NCBI GenBank assembly: GCA_963816785.1
Contig: CAWFLL010000002.1
Span: 310,001 to 374,000, forward strand
Source of the DNA: VRUE01 sp963816785
GTDB lineage: Bacteria; Actinomycetota; Thermoleophilia; Solirubrobacterales; 70-9
Direction of reading: 5' to 3'
DNA length: 64,000 nt
Part shown: positions 34,641 through 44,500 of the stretch, one piece after another
How the letters are laid out: each line of letters starts with the position of its first letter
Numbering within the stretch: position 1 is the first letter of the stretch
Notes under the pieces: model-generated
Seen by the model: the letters and a program-made list of their open reading frames with translations, nothing else
What the model was told of the DNA's origin: nothing
Databases searched by the model: none
Made by a program: the position numbers and the translations under genes

Positions 34641-34730
34641 GGCCGGGTCGACGCCGTCGACGGCGCGGACCTCGCCAAAGTCCTTGGCCAGGGCGGTGGC
34701 TTCGATTGCGAGTGGTGTCTCTGTTTGCAT
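34641..34730 (-). pseudogene. Truncated N-terminus of an ABC transporter ATPase
   Basis: From ATG 34730, preceded by GGAGGGAACC, the frame reads MQTETPLAIEATALAKDFGE then VRAVDGVD, the first about 28 residues of a DrrA-type ABC ATPase just before the expected Walker A segment. Similarity stops at the edge of the RibD-like gene. The rest of the gene is absent. It marks a deletion or recombination breakpoint. The start signals remain intact. Confidence 0.6.
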
Positions 34731-34811
34731 CAGGTTCCCTCCAATAGGACGCAAACCGGTGAACTCATCGGCCGCGCAGTGCCGGCGACCTGCCGTATCT
34801 AACCTGTGGGC

Positions 34812-35960
34812 ATGAGCTTCACCTCCTCAGGCGAGGCTGCCGACGACCTCGGCCTCCTTGCCGAGGCTCGCGACGATGAGGCCGCCTTCCGCCGCCTCGT
34901 CGAGCCCCACCGGGGCGAGCTGCACGCGCACTGCTACCGGATGCTCGGCTCGGTCCACGATGCCGAGGACGCCCTCCAGGACGCACTGCTCCGCGCCTGG
35001 CGCGGCCTCGACCAAGTTCGAGGGCAGGAGCTCGCTGCGCTCCTGGCTCTACCGGATCGCCACCAACACCTGCCTCGACGCGATCGCTCGCCGTCCGAAG
35101 CGGGTGCTCCCGGTCGAGTTCCCGCCCGCCGACCCCAGCGCCGGCATCGGCGAGCCACTGGTCGAGTCGACCTGGGTCGAGCCCTACGCGGACGAGGCGC
35201 TCGGCGTCGAGGACGGCCGCGCCGCTCCTGAGGCGCGCTACGAACAGCGCGAGGCGGTCGAGCTGGCCTTCATCGCCGCCCTCCAGCACCTGCCGGCCAC
35301 CCAGCGCGCGGTGTTGATCCTGCGCGACGTGCTCGGCTTCTCGGCGCGGGAGGCGGCCGAGGTCCTCGAGACGACCACCGCCTCGGTCAACAGCGCCCTG
35401 CAGCGGGCCCGCGACTCGGTCGAGAACCGCCTCCCCGAGCGAGCCAGCAGGAGACGCTGCGGATGCTCGGCGACGCCGAGGTGAGGACGCTGGTCGAGAG
35501 CTACGTCGACGCCTGGGAACGCCAGGACGTCGACGCCGTCGTCTCGATGCTGAGCGAGGACGCGGCCTTCGCGATGCCGCCGTTGCAGCACCTGGTTCCG
35601 GGGTCGCGACTCGATCGCGGCCTTCCTCGCCGGCCAGCCGCTCTCGGGCGCCTGGCGCTGGCGGATCGCCCGGGCTCGCGCCAACGGCCAGGAGGCGCTC
35701 GGCTACTACACCTGGTCACCGGAGGCGGGCGTCTACCGAGCGCTTCGCGCTCAACGTCCTGACCTTCGGCGGCGGCGGAGATCGGCGCCGTCGACGCCTT
35801 CCTCACCCGCACGACCGACGATCCCGACCCCGAGGTCCTGGCCCGGCTCCCCGAGCACCCCTTCGACCCGCGCCGGGTCGACGTCGCATTCGAGCGGCTC
35901 GGCCTCCCGTCGAGCTCTCCGAGCTGCGCCGCGCGCCTCGTGGTCAGGCGGCCTGCTTGA
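34812..35960 (+). CDS. ECF sigma factor with SnoaL-like C-terminal domain (frame breaks)
   Basis: ATG 34812 (a GTG lies six bases upstream). Region 2 is HAHCYRMLGSVHDAEDALQD with the -10 recognition stretch RSSLRSWLYRIATNTCLD. Region 4 is LPATQRAVLILRDVLGFSAR then EAAEVLETTTASVNSALQRA. A SnoaL/NTF2-like domain follows (LVESYVDAWERQDVDAVVSM, AGQPLSGAWRWRIARA), as in SigJ/SigG-type ECF41-like sigma factors, where this tail controls activity in place of an anti-sigma factor. Frame changes lie near 35010, 35450, 35605, 35735 and 35775. The end overlaps addA (opposite strand) by 17 bases; the exact C-terminus is uncertain. Confidence 0.75.
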
Positions 35961-38900
35961 CCCGGCCGATCGCCGCTTCGAGCCTTGCCCTGCCCCGGCC
36001 GCGATGTCGGCCGTCCCGAGCGTCTCCCGGACCGGCTCCTCCGCCCGCTCGAGGAAGACGTAGGCGACCTCGACCTCGCTGCGCCCCGCTCGCCTCGCTC
36101 ACCGCGAGCGCGTAGATGTCGCGCTGGATCTCGTAGCGCTCGTACAGGTCCTCCGGCCCGTGGCCGCCGAGCCGGTCGGTCTTGAAGTCGACGATCATCG
36201 GCGGCCGGTCGTCGGACTCGACCAGGAGGTCGATCGAGCCGCGAAGGACGGTTCCGGCCACCTCGAGCAGGATCGGCACCTCGGACCTGGTCCCCGCCGC
36301 GCTCCTCACCCGTTCCTCGAACAGGGCGGATCCGAGCCAGGCACGGACTGGGGCCAGCAGCGCATCGGAGCTCTCCGAGCGCTCCGGGCCCACCCCGGCG
36401 GCGAGTGCGAAACGGTCGACGATCTCCGGCGGGCGGCTCGCGCCACCCGTTCGCCTGGCTCCACTCGAGCAGCGAGTGGACGGCGGTGCCCCAGGCGGCA
36501 CCCGCCTCCGGGGCTCGGCGCCGGTGCTCCTCCCCGGAGGGGTCGGTCGCGATCGGCTGCAGCGGCGTGTGACCCTCGACCGCCGCGATCGCCGAGTAGG
36601 AGAGCGGCCAGTTCGGCGGGCCCGCCGGCGTCAGCTCGAGCAGCGGCGCCGGGCCGCTGCCGGGATCGGGAAGCGCCTCCTCGGGCCGGCTGACCCGCAC
36701 CAGCTCGGCGACCCGCTCGGGAGAGGCGAGGTTGACGCGGACCGCGATCTCCGATGGCTCGAAGCCGGCGTCGAGGCCCTCCCGCGGCCGCGGCGCCGCC
36801 ACCGTGACGGTCGAGTCCTCGGACGCGGTCGAGGTCGAGGGCGGAGGCGATTCGCTCGATCACCGGCGTCCCGGGCGTCACCTCGCCGACCGGGTCCGGT
36901 CCTTGATCACGCCGCTGAGGATCAGCCGTTCCTGCGCCCGCGTGGCGGCGACGTGGAACAGGCGCAGCTCCTCCTCGGCCTCGCGTGCCTTGGCCTCCTC
37001 CCAGAGGTCGTCGTAGGAGAAGAGGTTGATCACCGGCGCGCCCAGCCGCCGCAGCCGCAGCCCGACCCGCGGGCTCTCCGTCTCACGGCCGATCAGGAAC
37101 GGAGGGCGGCCAGCTGCGGAGCAGCCGCCGCGCGAGCTGGGGGATCGCGACGACGCCGAACTCGAGCCCCTTGGCGCTGTGGATCGGTCATGATCCGAAC
37201 CCCGTCGTGGCCCTCGATCGCGGTCGCCGCGGCGGCGTCGACGTCGGCGGCCGCGCGCGCCGCGAGGAAGTCGAGGAAGCCGCGCAGGTCGCGGCCCTCG
37301 GCCGCCTCGTACTCGGCCGCCAGCCGCATCAGCTTGCGGACGTTGGCGAAGCGGGCCTCGCCCGAGGGCTCTCATCAGCACCGCGAGGTCGTATCCGGTC
37401 GAGGTCACCGCGGCGTCGATCAGCTCCGCCAGCGGCAGGAACGGCGGCCCGCGAGCGCAGCTCCGCCAGGTTCGCCGCGAAGGCGCCGAGCAGCTCCCGA
37501 TCGGCGCCGTCGATGCGATCGAGGATCTCGGGCTCGAGCAGCTCGACCTCGCCGCTGCCCGATCAGGTGCTCGATCGCGGGCCAGACCTGGCGGCCGGCG
37601 CCCCGCGGCGGCGCGCAGCAGCCAGAGCGTGTCGGGGCTGACACCGCCGGCGGGCGAGGCGAGCGCGCCGAACAGGGCCTGGTCGTCGAGCGGGTTGGCG
37701 ATCGTCGCCAGCAGCGCGCAGACGTCGCTGACCTGCTGCTGGGACCAGTAGCCGCGGCCGCCGACGACATAGGGGCGGAGACCCGGCGCGCTCGAGCGAG
37801 TCCTCGTAGGCGTCGAGGTGGGTGAAGGCGCGCAGGAGGACGACCATCTCGCCGCGTCGCACGCCGCCGTCGGCGAGCTCGCGGAGGCGCGAGGCGACGA
37901 AGCGGGCCTCGGCGAGCTGGTTCATGCGGGGTGCGGGCGTCGGTCGACGGACTGCAGGTCGATCCCCTTCTCGTCCCAGCCCTTCTCGCCGGTCATCAGC
38001 AGCTCGACCGCAGGGCCCTCGCCGGGCGGGGCCGGCAGTGCTCGGGGCCGCGCCCGACCCGCAGCGGCCGGTACTCGGCGCCGAGCAGGTGTCGCGCCGA
38101 TCTCGTTGACCGCGCCGATCACCTCGGGGCGGGAGCGGAAGTTGCCGCTCAGCTCGATCGCCACCGAGCCGGGATCGGCCTCGACCCGGCGGCGCTGCTC
38201 GCGGAAGACCTCGAGGTCGGCGTGGCGGAAGCCGTAGATCGATTGGAGCTCGTCGCCGACCATCATCACCTCGGTCGCTCGGCCCCCGCAGAGCCTCGAT
38301 CAGGCGGAGCTGGGAGCGGTTGGTGTCCTGGAACTCGTCGACCAACAGGTGGCTGAAGCGGGTGCTGTAGCCGGCGCCGAGCTCGGACCGCTCGAGCAAT
38401 CGCGTCGCGAGGATCTGGAGGTCCTCGAAGTCGAGGCCCGCGCGCCGTTCCTTTGCGGCCGTGAATCGCCCGGAGAAGAGCCCGAGCAGGATTGCGAGGT
38501 GGCGATAGGCGCCGCCCGCCCTCGCCCGCCTCGGCGACGGCGGCGACAGCCGCGTCGATCGCCTCGCGGTAGTCGGCCAGCGCCTTCCCGCCCTTTTCGG
38601 TCTGCAGCGCGGTCAGCGCGTCCAGGCCCGGCGCCTCGGCCACTGGGTCGAGCTCGCGCAGGGTCGCCAGCGCCCGCTCCAGCAGCTCGAGGTGACCGCT
38701 CTCGGGTTTCAGCTCCGGGAGCGCCAGCTCGGCGGCCTCGATGGTGCGGCGGATCGCGCTCGGGACGTCGCTCTCGGGAGCCTCGGGCAGCTCCGGCTCG
38801 GCGAAGCCGCGGCTTCGAAGCTCGGCGTGGACCGCGATCACGATCCCCCGTAGTCCGGCGACGTCGAAGGCGGCGACGGTCTGCTCGCGCTCGTGGTTAC

Positions 38901-39342
38901 CTCCCTCGAGGAACTCCTCCAGCGCTTCGTCGAAGGCCTCGTGCGCGGCCCGGTCCGTCTCGGCGGCGTCGAGTACCCGAAACCTCGGGTCGATGCCGAC
39001 CGCGACCGGGTGGGAGGACAGCAACCGGTTGCAGAAGCCGTGGATCGTCATCACCCAGGCGCTGCCGAGGCCATCGAGCAGGTCCCGGGCTCGCTCGGAG
39101 CCGGCGTCTGCGCGCAGCTCGATCGCGGCGCGGATTCGCTCGCGCAGCTCAGCGGCGGCCTTGTCGGTGAAGGTGAAGGCGAGGACCGAGTCCGGTGAGG
39201 CCCCCTCGTCGCAGACGAGGCGGCAGTAGCGGTCGACCATCACGCCGGTCTTGCCGCTTCCGGCTCCCGCCTCGACCAGGACGTCGTTGCCGGCGGCCAC
39301 GATCGCCTTCCTCTGCTCGGGGGTCGGGACCCGCACGGTCAT
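35944..39342 (-). CDS. addA: AddA-like UvrD-family helicase-nuclease (multiple frame breaks)
   Basis: ATG 39342 overlaps the addB stop by ATGA. Helicase motif Q/I is PTPEQRKAIVAAG and EAGAGSGKTGVMVD; FTFTDKAAAELRERI is motif Ia; LLVDEFQDTNRSQL is the Walker B/motif II region; VGDELQSIYGFRHAD is motif III. The C-terminal nuclease carries PPMIVDFKTDRL of the PD-(D/E)XK fold. Full length is about 1130 residues, right for AddA. Frame breaks are frequent between about 38520 and 35980 (for example near 38520, 38280, 38095, 37925, 37785, 37560, 37370, 36890, 36430, 36085); the first 820 bases are intact. With AddB it processes double-strand breaks for recombination. Confidence 0.8.
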
Positions 39343-42300
39343 CCTTCCTCGTCCTCGTCCTCGCGCGGCTCCTCGGGAGCCCGGTCTCGGCGGCAGATCG
39401 GGGCGAAGTCGCAGAAGGTCGGGCAGATCCCGTGGCCGCGAAGGCCCGGTCTGGGGCCGGGGTCGCGGCGGATCTCGCCTCCTCGCATCCTGGCGACGAT
39501 CGTGCCGGCGCGCGCCCGGGCATCGGCGAGCAGCTCCTCATAATCGGCCCGGTCGACGAGGTCGGTCTTGGTCAGCTGATAGGGGAGGTCGCCGGCGGCC
39601 TCACGGAGAACCGCGCCCCGGGGCTTCCGCGACGAGGTGCCGCGCATCGGGTGGTAGAGGCCACCGATGGTCTCGGCGCCCCAGATCTCGGCCACGGCGA
39701 TCAGGTAGAGCTGAAGCTGCAGCTTCGCCTTCTCCTCGAGCTTGTCCATCGGGGTGACCGAGGTGGAGAGCTTGTAGTCGAGAACCAGCGCGCGCCCGTC
39801 GGGTGCTCTGTCGACTCGGTCGATCGCCCCGTGCACGCCCCAGTCGTCCACCTCGAGCGCCGGGTGCTCGATCTCCTCGGCCTCGCCGAAGCCGGCCTCG
39901 AGCAGCCATGGCTCGAAGGGGCCGCCGCTGCGCTCGGCCTCTTCGCCGAGAAAGCGGCTGAGAAGCCCTTCCACCCGCCGCACGATCGCCCGCTCGGAGG
40001 GGTGATCGCCCAGCCCGCGCTCGGCGGCGAGTTGGGGAACGAGCTCCGCGGCGCGGGCCCGCCAGGCGGCGAGCGAGCCCGGTCCCGGCAGCGCGTCCCC
40101 CTGCGGGCGCTCGCTGTAGAGGCGATAGAGCGCCTCGTGCATCAGGCCCCCCTGGACCAGCGGATCCGGCGCCGGGTCGAGGTCCTGAGGATCGAGTTGA
40201 TGTGAGACGAACCAACGGTAGGAGCAGAGGTCGAATTCCTCCAGGGTCGTTCCTCCGTAGGCCGGAACCGAGCCGAGGGACTCGAGCACGGCCGGATTGG
40301 TGAGAGGCCCCGGGGCCCTGGTCGCCGCCTCGGCCTCGCGTGCCCGCTCGATCCGCGCCGCGATCCGCTTCGAGACCTTCGCGGGGGCGTCGGCGAGGGT
40401 GAGCAGAGCGCCCGCGTCCGCCGCCGGCCCGCGCGCGGCGATCGCGCGGGCAAGCTCGCCCTCCGAGGGGGAGTCGCCGACGCGATGGACGACCTGGGCC
40501 AGGTCGCGCCCGCGGATCAGCGAGGACTCGACCGGGTCCGGTCTCTCCTCCCCGGCGGGCGGGTCGAGCAGGCGGCGGACCTGGTCGAGCAGTGGGGAGC
40601 GGGCCTCGGCGACGCCGTTCTCGTCGCTGTCCCGGTAGGAGAGGATCAGTCCCCTGCGGGGGAGCGCCAGGCAGGCGTGGAACAGATACCGCTCCTCGGC
40701 CTCGGTGTCGCGCCGCGGCTGGAGCCCGAGCGAGCCGCGTTGCGCCTCGGAGAGGAACGGGTCGGCGCGGCCGTCGCGGCGGGGAAACTCGCCGTCCTGC
40801 AGCGAGCCGACGATGACGTGGTCGAAGCGCGCCGCGCGCAACCGGTACGGGTCGGCGATCCGCACCCTGCCCTCCGCGGGGCCGCGCCAGACACGCACCT
40901 CGAGCTCGGCCAGGAGGCGGGCAAGATCTTCCGGCACCGGCGAGAGCCCGCCCAGCTCAACCCGCTCCCCGAGCGCGCTGGCGATCACGGCGGCGGCCGA
41001 CTGCTCGAGCTCCGATCCGCGCGCGGCGATCGTCGCAGCCGTTCGCGCAACCTCGGCGACGAGCTCCTCCGGCCTGCCGGCGATCTCCCGGGCCCTCCCC
41101 AGGTTCCGAGGCAGGTCGCCGAATCGCTCTTCCCAGAGCTCCATCGCGGCGGCCGAGCTCTGGACGCGGCGGCGGCGGACGGAGCGCTCGAAGGAGTCGA
41201 CGACGCCGGGGGCGACGCCGCTCGCGAGTCGCAGGTACCGGAGCATGTCGGCGGCCCTTCCCGGCCCGACGATCGTCTCCAGCATCGCCATCAGGCCACC
41301 GCCGACCGCGGTGGTCGCGATCGATACCTCCGCCTCGAGCGCGATCGGGACGCGATAGGACTCGAGGACGGAGGCGAGCAACGGTCCCCGCCGCTGCGGG
41401 TCGCGGAGGACGACGGCGATCTGGGTCGGGTCGGATCCTTCGGCCAGGAGCCGGACGACCTCGGCGGCTATCGCCTCAGCCTCCCCGCGCTCGCCGGCCG
41501 AGCGGAGGATGACCAGGCTCCGGTCGGGCGGAATGCGCCCGGGATCGCTCGCGCCGAAGTTGCGCTCGAGGTGGAAGAGAAGGCTGGAGTCGGGTGTATT
41601 GCCGGGGTCGGCGGTGGTCGCGACCTCCGAATCGACGCCGATGCCGCGCAGGCTCTCCAGCAGGGAGGGCCTGGCGGCGAGCGCCAGATTGCCCTCCTCG
41701 TAGGGGAGCGCGACGGTCACGTCGGTCGCCGCCGCGAGCGCGCGAACCAGGTCGAGCTGGTTCGGGGTGAGGTCGTCGAGGCCGTAGAGGAAGACCGGCC
41801 GCTCCCGCCAGAAGCCCCCGGACTCGGAGAGCAGCCGGATCGCCTCCCTGGCGATGTCGTGGCCATCGACCCTTCCGAGGCGGTCGCGCACCTCGGCGTA
41901 GCCCTCGAACAGGGCCGCGACGTCAGCGAGGTAGGCGGACCCCTCCAGGGTCCCGGCGGCTGCCTCGACATCCTCCGGCTCCAGCCCGGCGCCCTGAAGC
42001 TCGTCGAGCAGACGCGCGAACGCCCGCGGGAAGCCGGGTCGCAGGGCGGAGCTTCCCAGCGGGCCCAGACCGCCGCGCCGCTCTGCGATCGCGGCCGTGA
42101 TCGTGCCCAGGCGCTGGGCGGGGGTGAGCTCGGCGCCCGGGGGCGCCCCCGCCGCGGTGGCCACGACGCGGAAGAGGCCGCCGAAGGTCGTCACCGTCGC
42201 GCCGAGGACTGCGCCTCCCTCGGTCAGCTCGCGCTCGAATCCGTAGACGTCGTCGACGGTCGGCACGACGAGCACGGGATCCCGCTCCAGGACCTCGATC

Positions 42301-42383
42301 AGGCCGCGTCGGACCAGGCCGGCGCGGCCGGAATTCGGGGGTCCGTGGATCAGCTTCAGAGGCATCGGGAGAGCGTCCAGCAT
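39339..42383 (-). CDS. addB: AddB-like nuclease subunit with Fe-S cluster motif
   Basis: 1014 residues in one intact frame from ATG 42383, behind GGAGG. The N-terminal helicase-like part has a degenerate Walker A (HGPPNSGRAG, residues 13-22; the Lys is replaced by Arg) and is probably structural. The C-terminal RecB-type nuclease has LVLDYKLS near residue 866. Four cysteines fit the AddB iron-sulfur staple: one in DLCSYRWF (near 721) and three in CPTFCDFAPIC (near 985-995). Together with AddA it forms the end-resection enzyme used instead of RecBCD. The start of the addBA unit is about 66 bases from a divergent hypothetical gene. Confidence 0.88.
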   Translation of the reverse strand: MLDALPMPLKLIHGPPNSGRAGLVRRGLIEVLERDPVLVVPTVDDVYGFERELTEGGAVLGATVTTFGGLFRVVATAAGAPPGAELTPAQRLGTITAAIAERRGGLGPLGSSALRPGFPRAFARLLDELQGAGLEPEDVEAAAGTLEGSAYLADVAALFEGYAEVRDRLGRVDGHDIAREAIRLLSESGGFWRERPVFLYGLDDLTPNQLDLVRALAAATDVTVALPYEEGNLALAARPSLLESLRGIGVDSEVATTADPGNTPDSSLLFHLERNFGASDPGRIPPDRSLVILRSAGERGEAEAIAAEVVRLLAEGSDPTQIAVVLRDPQRRGPLLASVLESYRVPIALEAEVSIATTAVGGGLMAMLETIVGPGRAADMLRYLRLASGVAPGVVDSFERSVRRRRVQSSAAAMELWEERFGDLPRNLGRAREIAGRPEELVAEVARTAATIAARGSELEQSAAAVIASALGERVELGGLSPVPEDLARLLAELEVRVWRGPAEGRVRIADPYRLRAARFDHVIVGSLQDGEFPRRDGRADPFLSEAQRGSLGLQPRRDTEAEERYLFHACLALPRRGLILSYRDSDENGVAEARSPLLDQVRRLLDPPAGEERPDPVESSLIRGRDLAQVVHRVGDSPSEGELARAIAARGPAADAGALLTLADAPAKVSKRIAARIERAREAEAATRAPGPLTNPAVLESLGSVPAYGGTTLEEFDLCSYRWFVSHQLDPQDLDPAPDPLVQGGLMHEALYRLYSERPQGDALPGPGSLAAWRARAAELVPQLAAERGLGDHPSERAIVRRVEGLLSRFLGEEAERSGGPFEPWLLEAGFGEAEEIEHPALEVDDWGVHGAIDRVDRAPDGRALVLDYKLSTSVTPMDKLEEKAKLQLQLYLIAVAEIWGAETIGGLYHPMRGTSSRKPRGAVLREAAGDLPYQLTKTDLVDRADYEELLADARARAGTIVARMRGGEIRRDPGPRPGLRGHGICPTFCDFAPICRRDRAPEEPREDEDEEG

Positions 42384-42449
42384 AGGTCCGCCTCCGGCGC
42401 GCGAACCGGGCCGATTTACCGTCTTGCGCGCTCTCTACATTGGGCCGCG

Positions 42450-42905
42450 ATGTCACTCTGCTTCGTCGACCCAGCCGATGCGATCCGCGCCATCGCCGAC
42501 TCGATCGGCCGCGAGGCGCGCCGCCAGCTGCTGGGCGAGGCGGTTCGCGCCTGGGTCGACGAGATCCCCGACCACGAGCTCGAGACCCACTACGCGAAAG
42601 CGCTCTCCGAGCTCGACGAGCACGACCTCTCGATGCTCGCCGCCTGGCACGGCTCGCTCGAGGTCGGGCAGCCGGTCCCCAACCGCGACTTCCTGATGGG
42701 CGCCTTCGGCTCGCTCGGCGACAACCGCCGCGAGGCGCTCAAGCTCGCCGCCGGGTTCCGCGGCGAGGAAGCCGTCGACGCTGGGGTCACCGAGGACGAC
42801 GCCCTCGAGCTGGTCCTCGGGCTGCTCTCCCCGCCGCGCCAGATGGAGCTCGCCGTCGAGGCAGTCGAGCTTTACGTCTGGGACCGGGCGGGGTCGGAGA
42901 ACTGA
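42450..42905 (+). CDS. Hypothetical acidic protein (151 aa)
   Basis: 151 residues from ATG 42450 (MSLCFVDPADAIRAIADSI). It is largely helical and acidic, with GREARRQLLGEAVRAWVDEI, LDEHDLSMLAAWHGSLEVG and a C-terminal helix MELAVEAVELYVWDRAGSEN. No signal peptide, membrane segment or known motif is visible. The reading frame is clean and has good codon periodicity, so it is a real gene. It is divergent from addB; its 3' end meets the convergent HAD gene within three bases. Function unknown. Confidence 0.65.
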   Translation: MSLCFVDPADAIRAIADSIGREARRQLLGEAVRAWVDEIPDHELETHYAKALSELDEHDLSMLAAWHGSLEVGQPVPNRDFLMGAFGSLGDNRREALKLAAGFRGEEAVDAGVTEDDALELVLGLLSPPRQMELAVEAVELYVWDRAGSEN

Positions 42906-42908
42906 GGC

Positions 42909-43544
42909 CTAGCCGAGGGCCGCGCGGATCTCGGCGATCGCCTGCTCGTTGGCGCGGAAGTGGACCGCGTTGATGCCGGCCTTCTGCGCCCCTTCGCAGT
43001 TGACCTGGACGTCGTCGACGAAGAGGCAGGACTCGGCCGGCATCCCGATCCGCTCGAGCGTCATCGCGTAGATCTTCGACTCCGGCTTGCGGCAGCCGAC
43101 GAAGGCCGAATCGACGACCGTTTCGAAGAGCTCGTCGACCGGCAGCATCGAGCGCCACAGCGGCTCCCACTCCCGCACGTTGTTGGTCAGCATCGCCATC
43201 CGGTAGCCGGACGCCTTCAGCTCCCGCATCAGGTCGATCATCGGCGGGTTCGGGTTGAGCGCCTCGAAGTAGATCTCCTTGAACCGGTGCATCTCGGGGC
43301 GGTGCCCCAGCAGCGGCTCGAGGGCGTCGGCCATCCGCTCCAGGAAGGTCGCCTCCGTGATCTCACCCCGCTCCAGCGTGAACAGCGGGTTTTCGCCGTC
43401 TGAGGAGGCGATCTCCTGCATCGCCTTGCCCAGGTTCTCGGCCGAGATCCCGGTCTCGTCCTGGAACGCCATGAACGACTGGATCAACGGCGTCGTGAGG
43501 ACGCCGCCGAAGTCGGAGATCACGGCCTCGATTCGCTCAGGCAT
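42909..43544 (-). CDS. HAD-superfamily hydrolase (subclass IA)
   Basis: 211 residues from ATG 43544 (MPERIEAVISDFGGVL). Motif I has the nucleophile Asp11 in SDFGGVLT, where the second Asp of DxD is replaced by Gly as in many epoxide-hydrolase-N-like HAD proteins. Motif II is MLTNN, motif III is the Lys in CRKPESKIY, and motif IV is LFVDDVQVN. A helical cap lies between motifs I and II. It is probably a small-molecule phosphatase or dehalogenase-like enzyme; the missing acid/base Asp argues against a classical phosphatase. The start lies eight bases inside the preceding gene's end. Confidence 0.85.
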   Translation of the reverse strand: MPERIEAVISDFGGVLTTPLIQSFMAFQDETGISAENLGKAMQEIASSDGENPLFTLERGEITEATFLERMADALEPLLGHRPEMHRFKEIYFEALNPNPPMIDLMRELKASGYRMAMLTNNVREWEPLWRSMLPVDELFETVVDSAFVGCRKPESKIYAMTLERIGMPAESCLFVDDVQVNCEGAQKAGINAVHFRANEQAIAEIRAALG

Positions 43545-43932
43545 CGGCCCAGACGACCTCGTAGTGGCCGAGTCCCTCACGTCCCTCCAGCGACCAGCGG
43601 AAAAAGGCGACCTCGGAAGCGAGGCCGCGGCGGCGGATCGAGCTGGCGCTGATCAGGGTCCCGGCGCCGCGCAGCGGCTGTGCCTCCTCGCCGTCGATCC
43701 AGAGCTCCAGGGTCGCCCGTCGCTGCACCCCGTCGGGGCCGTACTCGGTCGAGAGCAGCGCCTCTGAGACCTCGACCGGGGCGCCGTCGGGGCCGCAGAG
43801 GACGGCCGCCAGCACCTCGTCGCCGTGCTCGGCGGCGCCCTCGGGCCTCTTCGCCGAGAGCGCGAGCAGGCCGCCGTCGGAGAAGACGATCCCGATCGAC
43901 CGTCGCTGGATTTGACCGTCTCGGCTCGACAT
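43537..43932 (-). CDS. Hypothetical protein (131 aa)
   Basis: 131 residues from ATG 43932 (MSSRDGQIQRRSIGIVFSDG); an upstream GTG at 43965 is possible but would overlap the divergent acetyltransferase. The pattern is beta-rich (GGLLALSAKRPEG, RATLELWIDG, FFRWSLEGREGLGHYEVVW). No known motif is recognised. It overlaps the HAD gene by eight bases and is probably translated with it. Cytoplasmic. Confidence 0.6.
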   Translation of the reverse strand: MSSRDGQIQRRSIGIVFSDGGLLALSAKRPEGAAEHGDEVLAAVLCGPDGAPVEVSEALLSTEYGPDGVQRRATLELWIDGEEAQPLRGAGTLISASSIRRRGLASEVAFFRWSLEGREGLGHYEVVWADA

Positions 43933-43948
43933 CGGCGCGGAGACTATC

Positions 43949-44497
43949 TTGAGCGCGGTGACCATCCGCAGCGCGATCCCCGAGCGAGACGCGGCCGCCT
44001 GCGCGGCGATCTACGCCCCGCACGTCGAGGCCTGCGCCACGTCCTTCGAGGCCGAGCCGCCGACCGAGGGGGAGTTCGCCGCCCGGATCGAGTGCACGAT
44101 CGCCACCCACCCCTGGCTGGTCGCCGAGCGCGACGGCGACGCGGTCGGCTTCGCCTACGCCTGCGAGCACCGCTCGCGGGCGGCCTACCGCTGGGCCGTC
44201 GACGTCTCCGTCTACATCGCGGAGGGTCACCGGGGCGAGGGCCTGGGGCGGAGGCTCTACGAGGAGCTCTTCGAGCGGCTCCGCCACCAGCGGTTCCGGG
44301 TCGCGTGCGCGGGGGTGACGCTGCCGAACGAGGCCAGCGTCGCGTTCCACGAGGGGCTCGGGTTCGTCCCGGTCGGCGTCTACCGGCGGATCGGCTGGAA
44401 GGCCGGCGCCTGGCACGACGTCGGGTGGTGGCAGCTCGATCTGAGCCCGGATGGGGAGGACCCGCCCGAGGAGCCGCTCCCGCCCGGCTACCATTGA
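43949..44497 (+). CDS. GNAT acetyltransferase, phosphinothricin/methionine-sulfoximine type
   Basis: 182 residues. The TTG at 43949 has GGAG six bases upstream and is preferred; a GTG at 43958 is also possible. VTIRSAIPERDAAACAAIYA, HVEACATSFEAEPP and the acetyl-CoA loop GHRGEGLGRRLYEELFE are characteristic of the Pat/YncA subgroup, as are AGVTLPNEASVAFHEGLGF and the closing WHDVGWWQLDL. It is cytoplasmic and acetylates an amino-acid-like amine; glufosinate resistance itself cannot be inferred. It lies three bases upstream of the SufT-like gene. Confidence 0.88.
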   Translation: MSAVTIRSAIPERDAAACAAIYAPHVEACATSFEAEPPTEGEFAARIECTIATHPWLVAERDGDAVGFAYACEHRSRAAYRWAVDVSVYIAEGHRGEGLGRRLYEELFERLRHQRFRVACAGVTLPNEASVAFHEGLGFVPVGVYRRIGWKAGAWHDVGWWQLDLSPDGEDPPEEPLPPGYH

Positions 44498-44500
44498 GCC

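Noticed and set aside
40485..42905. Long plus-strand open frame opposite addB
   Set aside because: addB has all family motifs in one frame; the opposite frame has shadow composition and only becomes protein-like at 42450, where a separate real gene starts.
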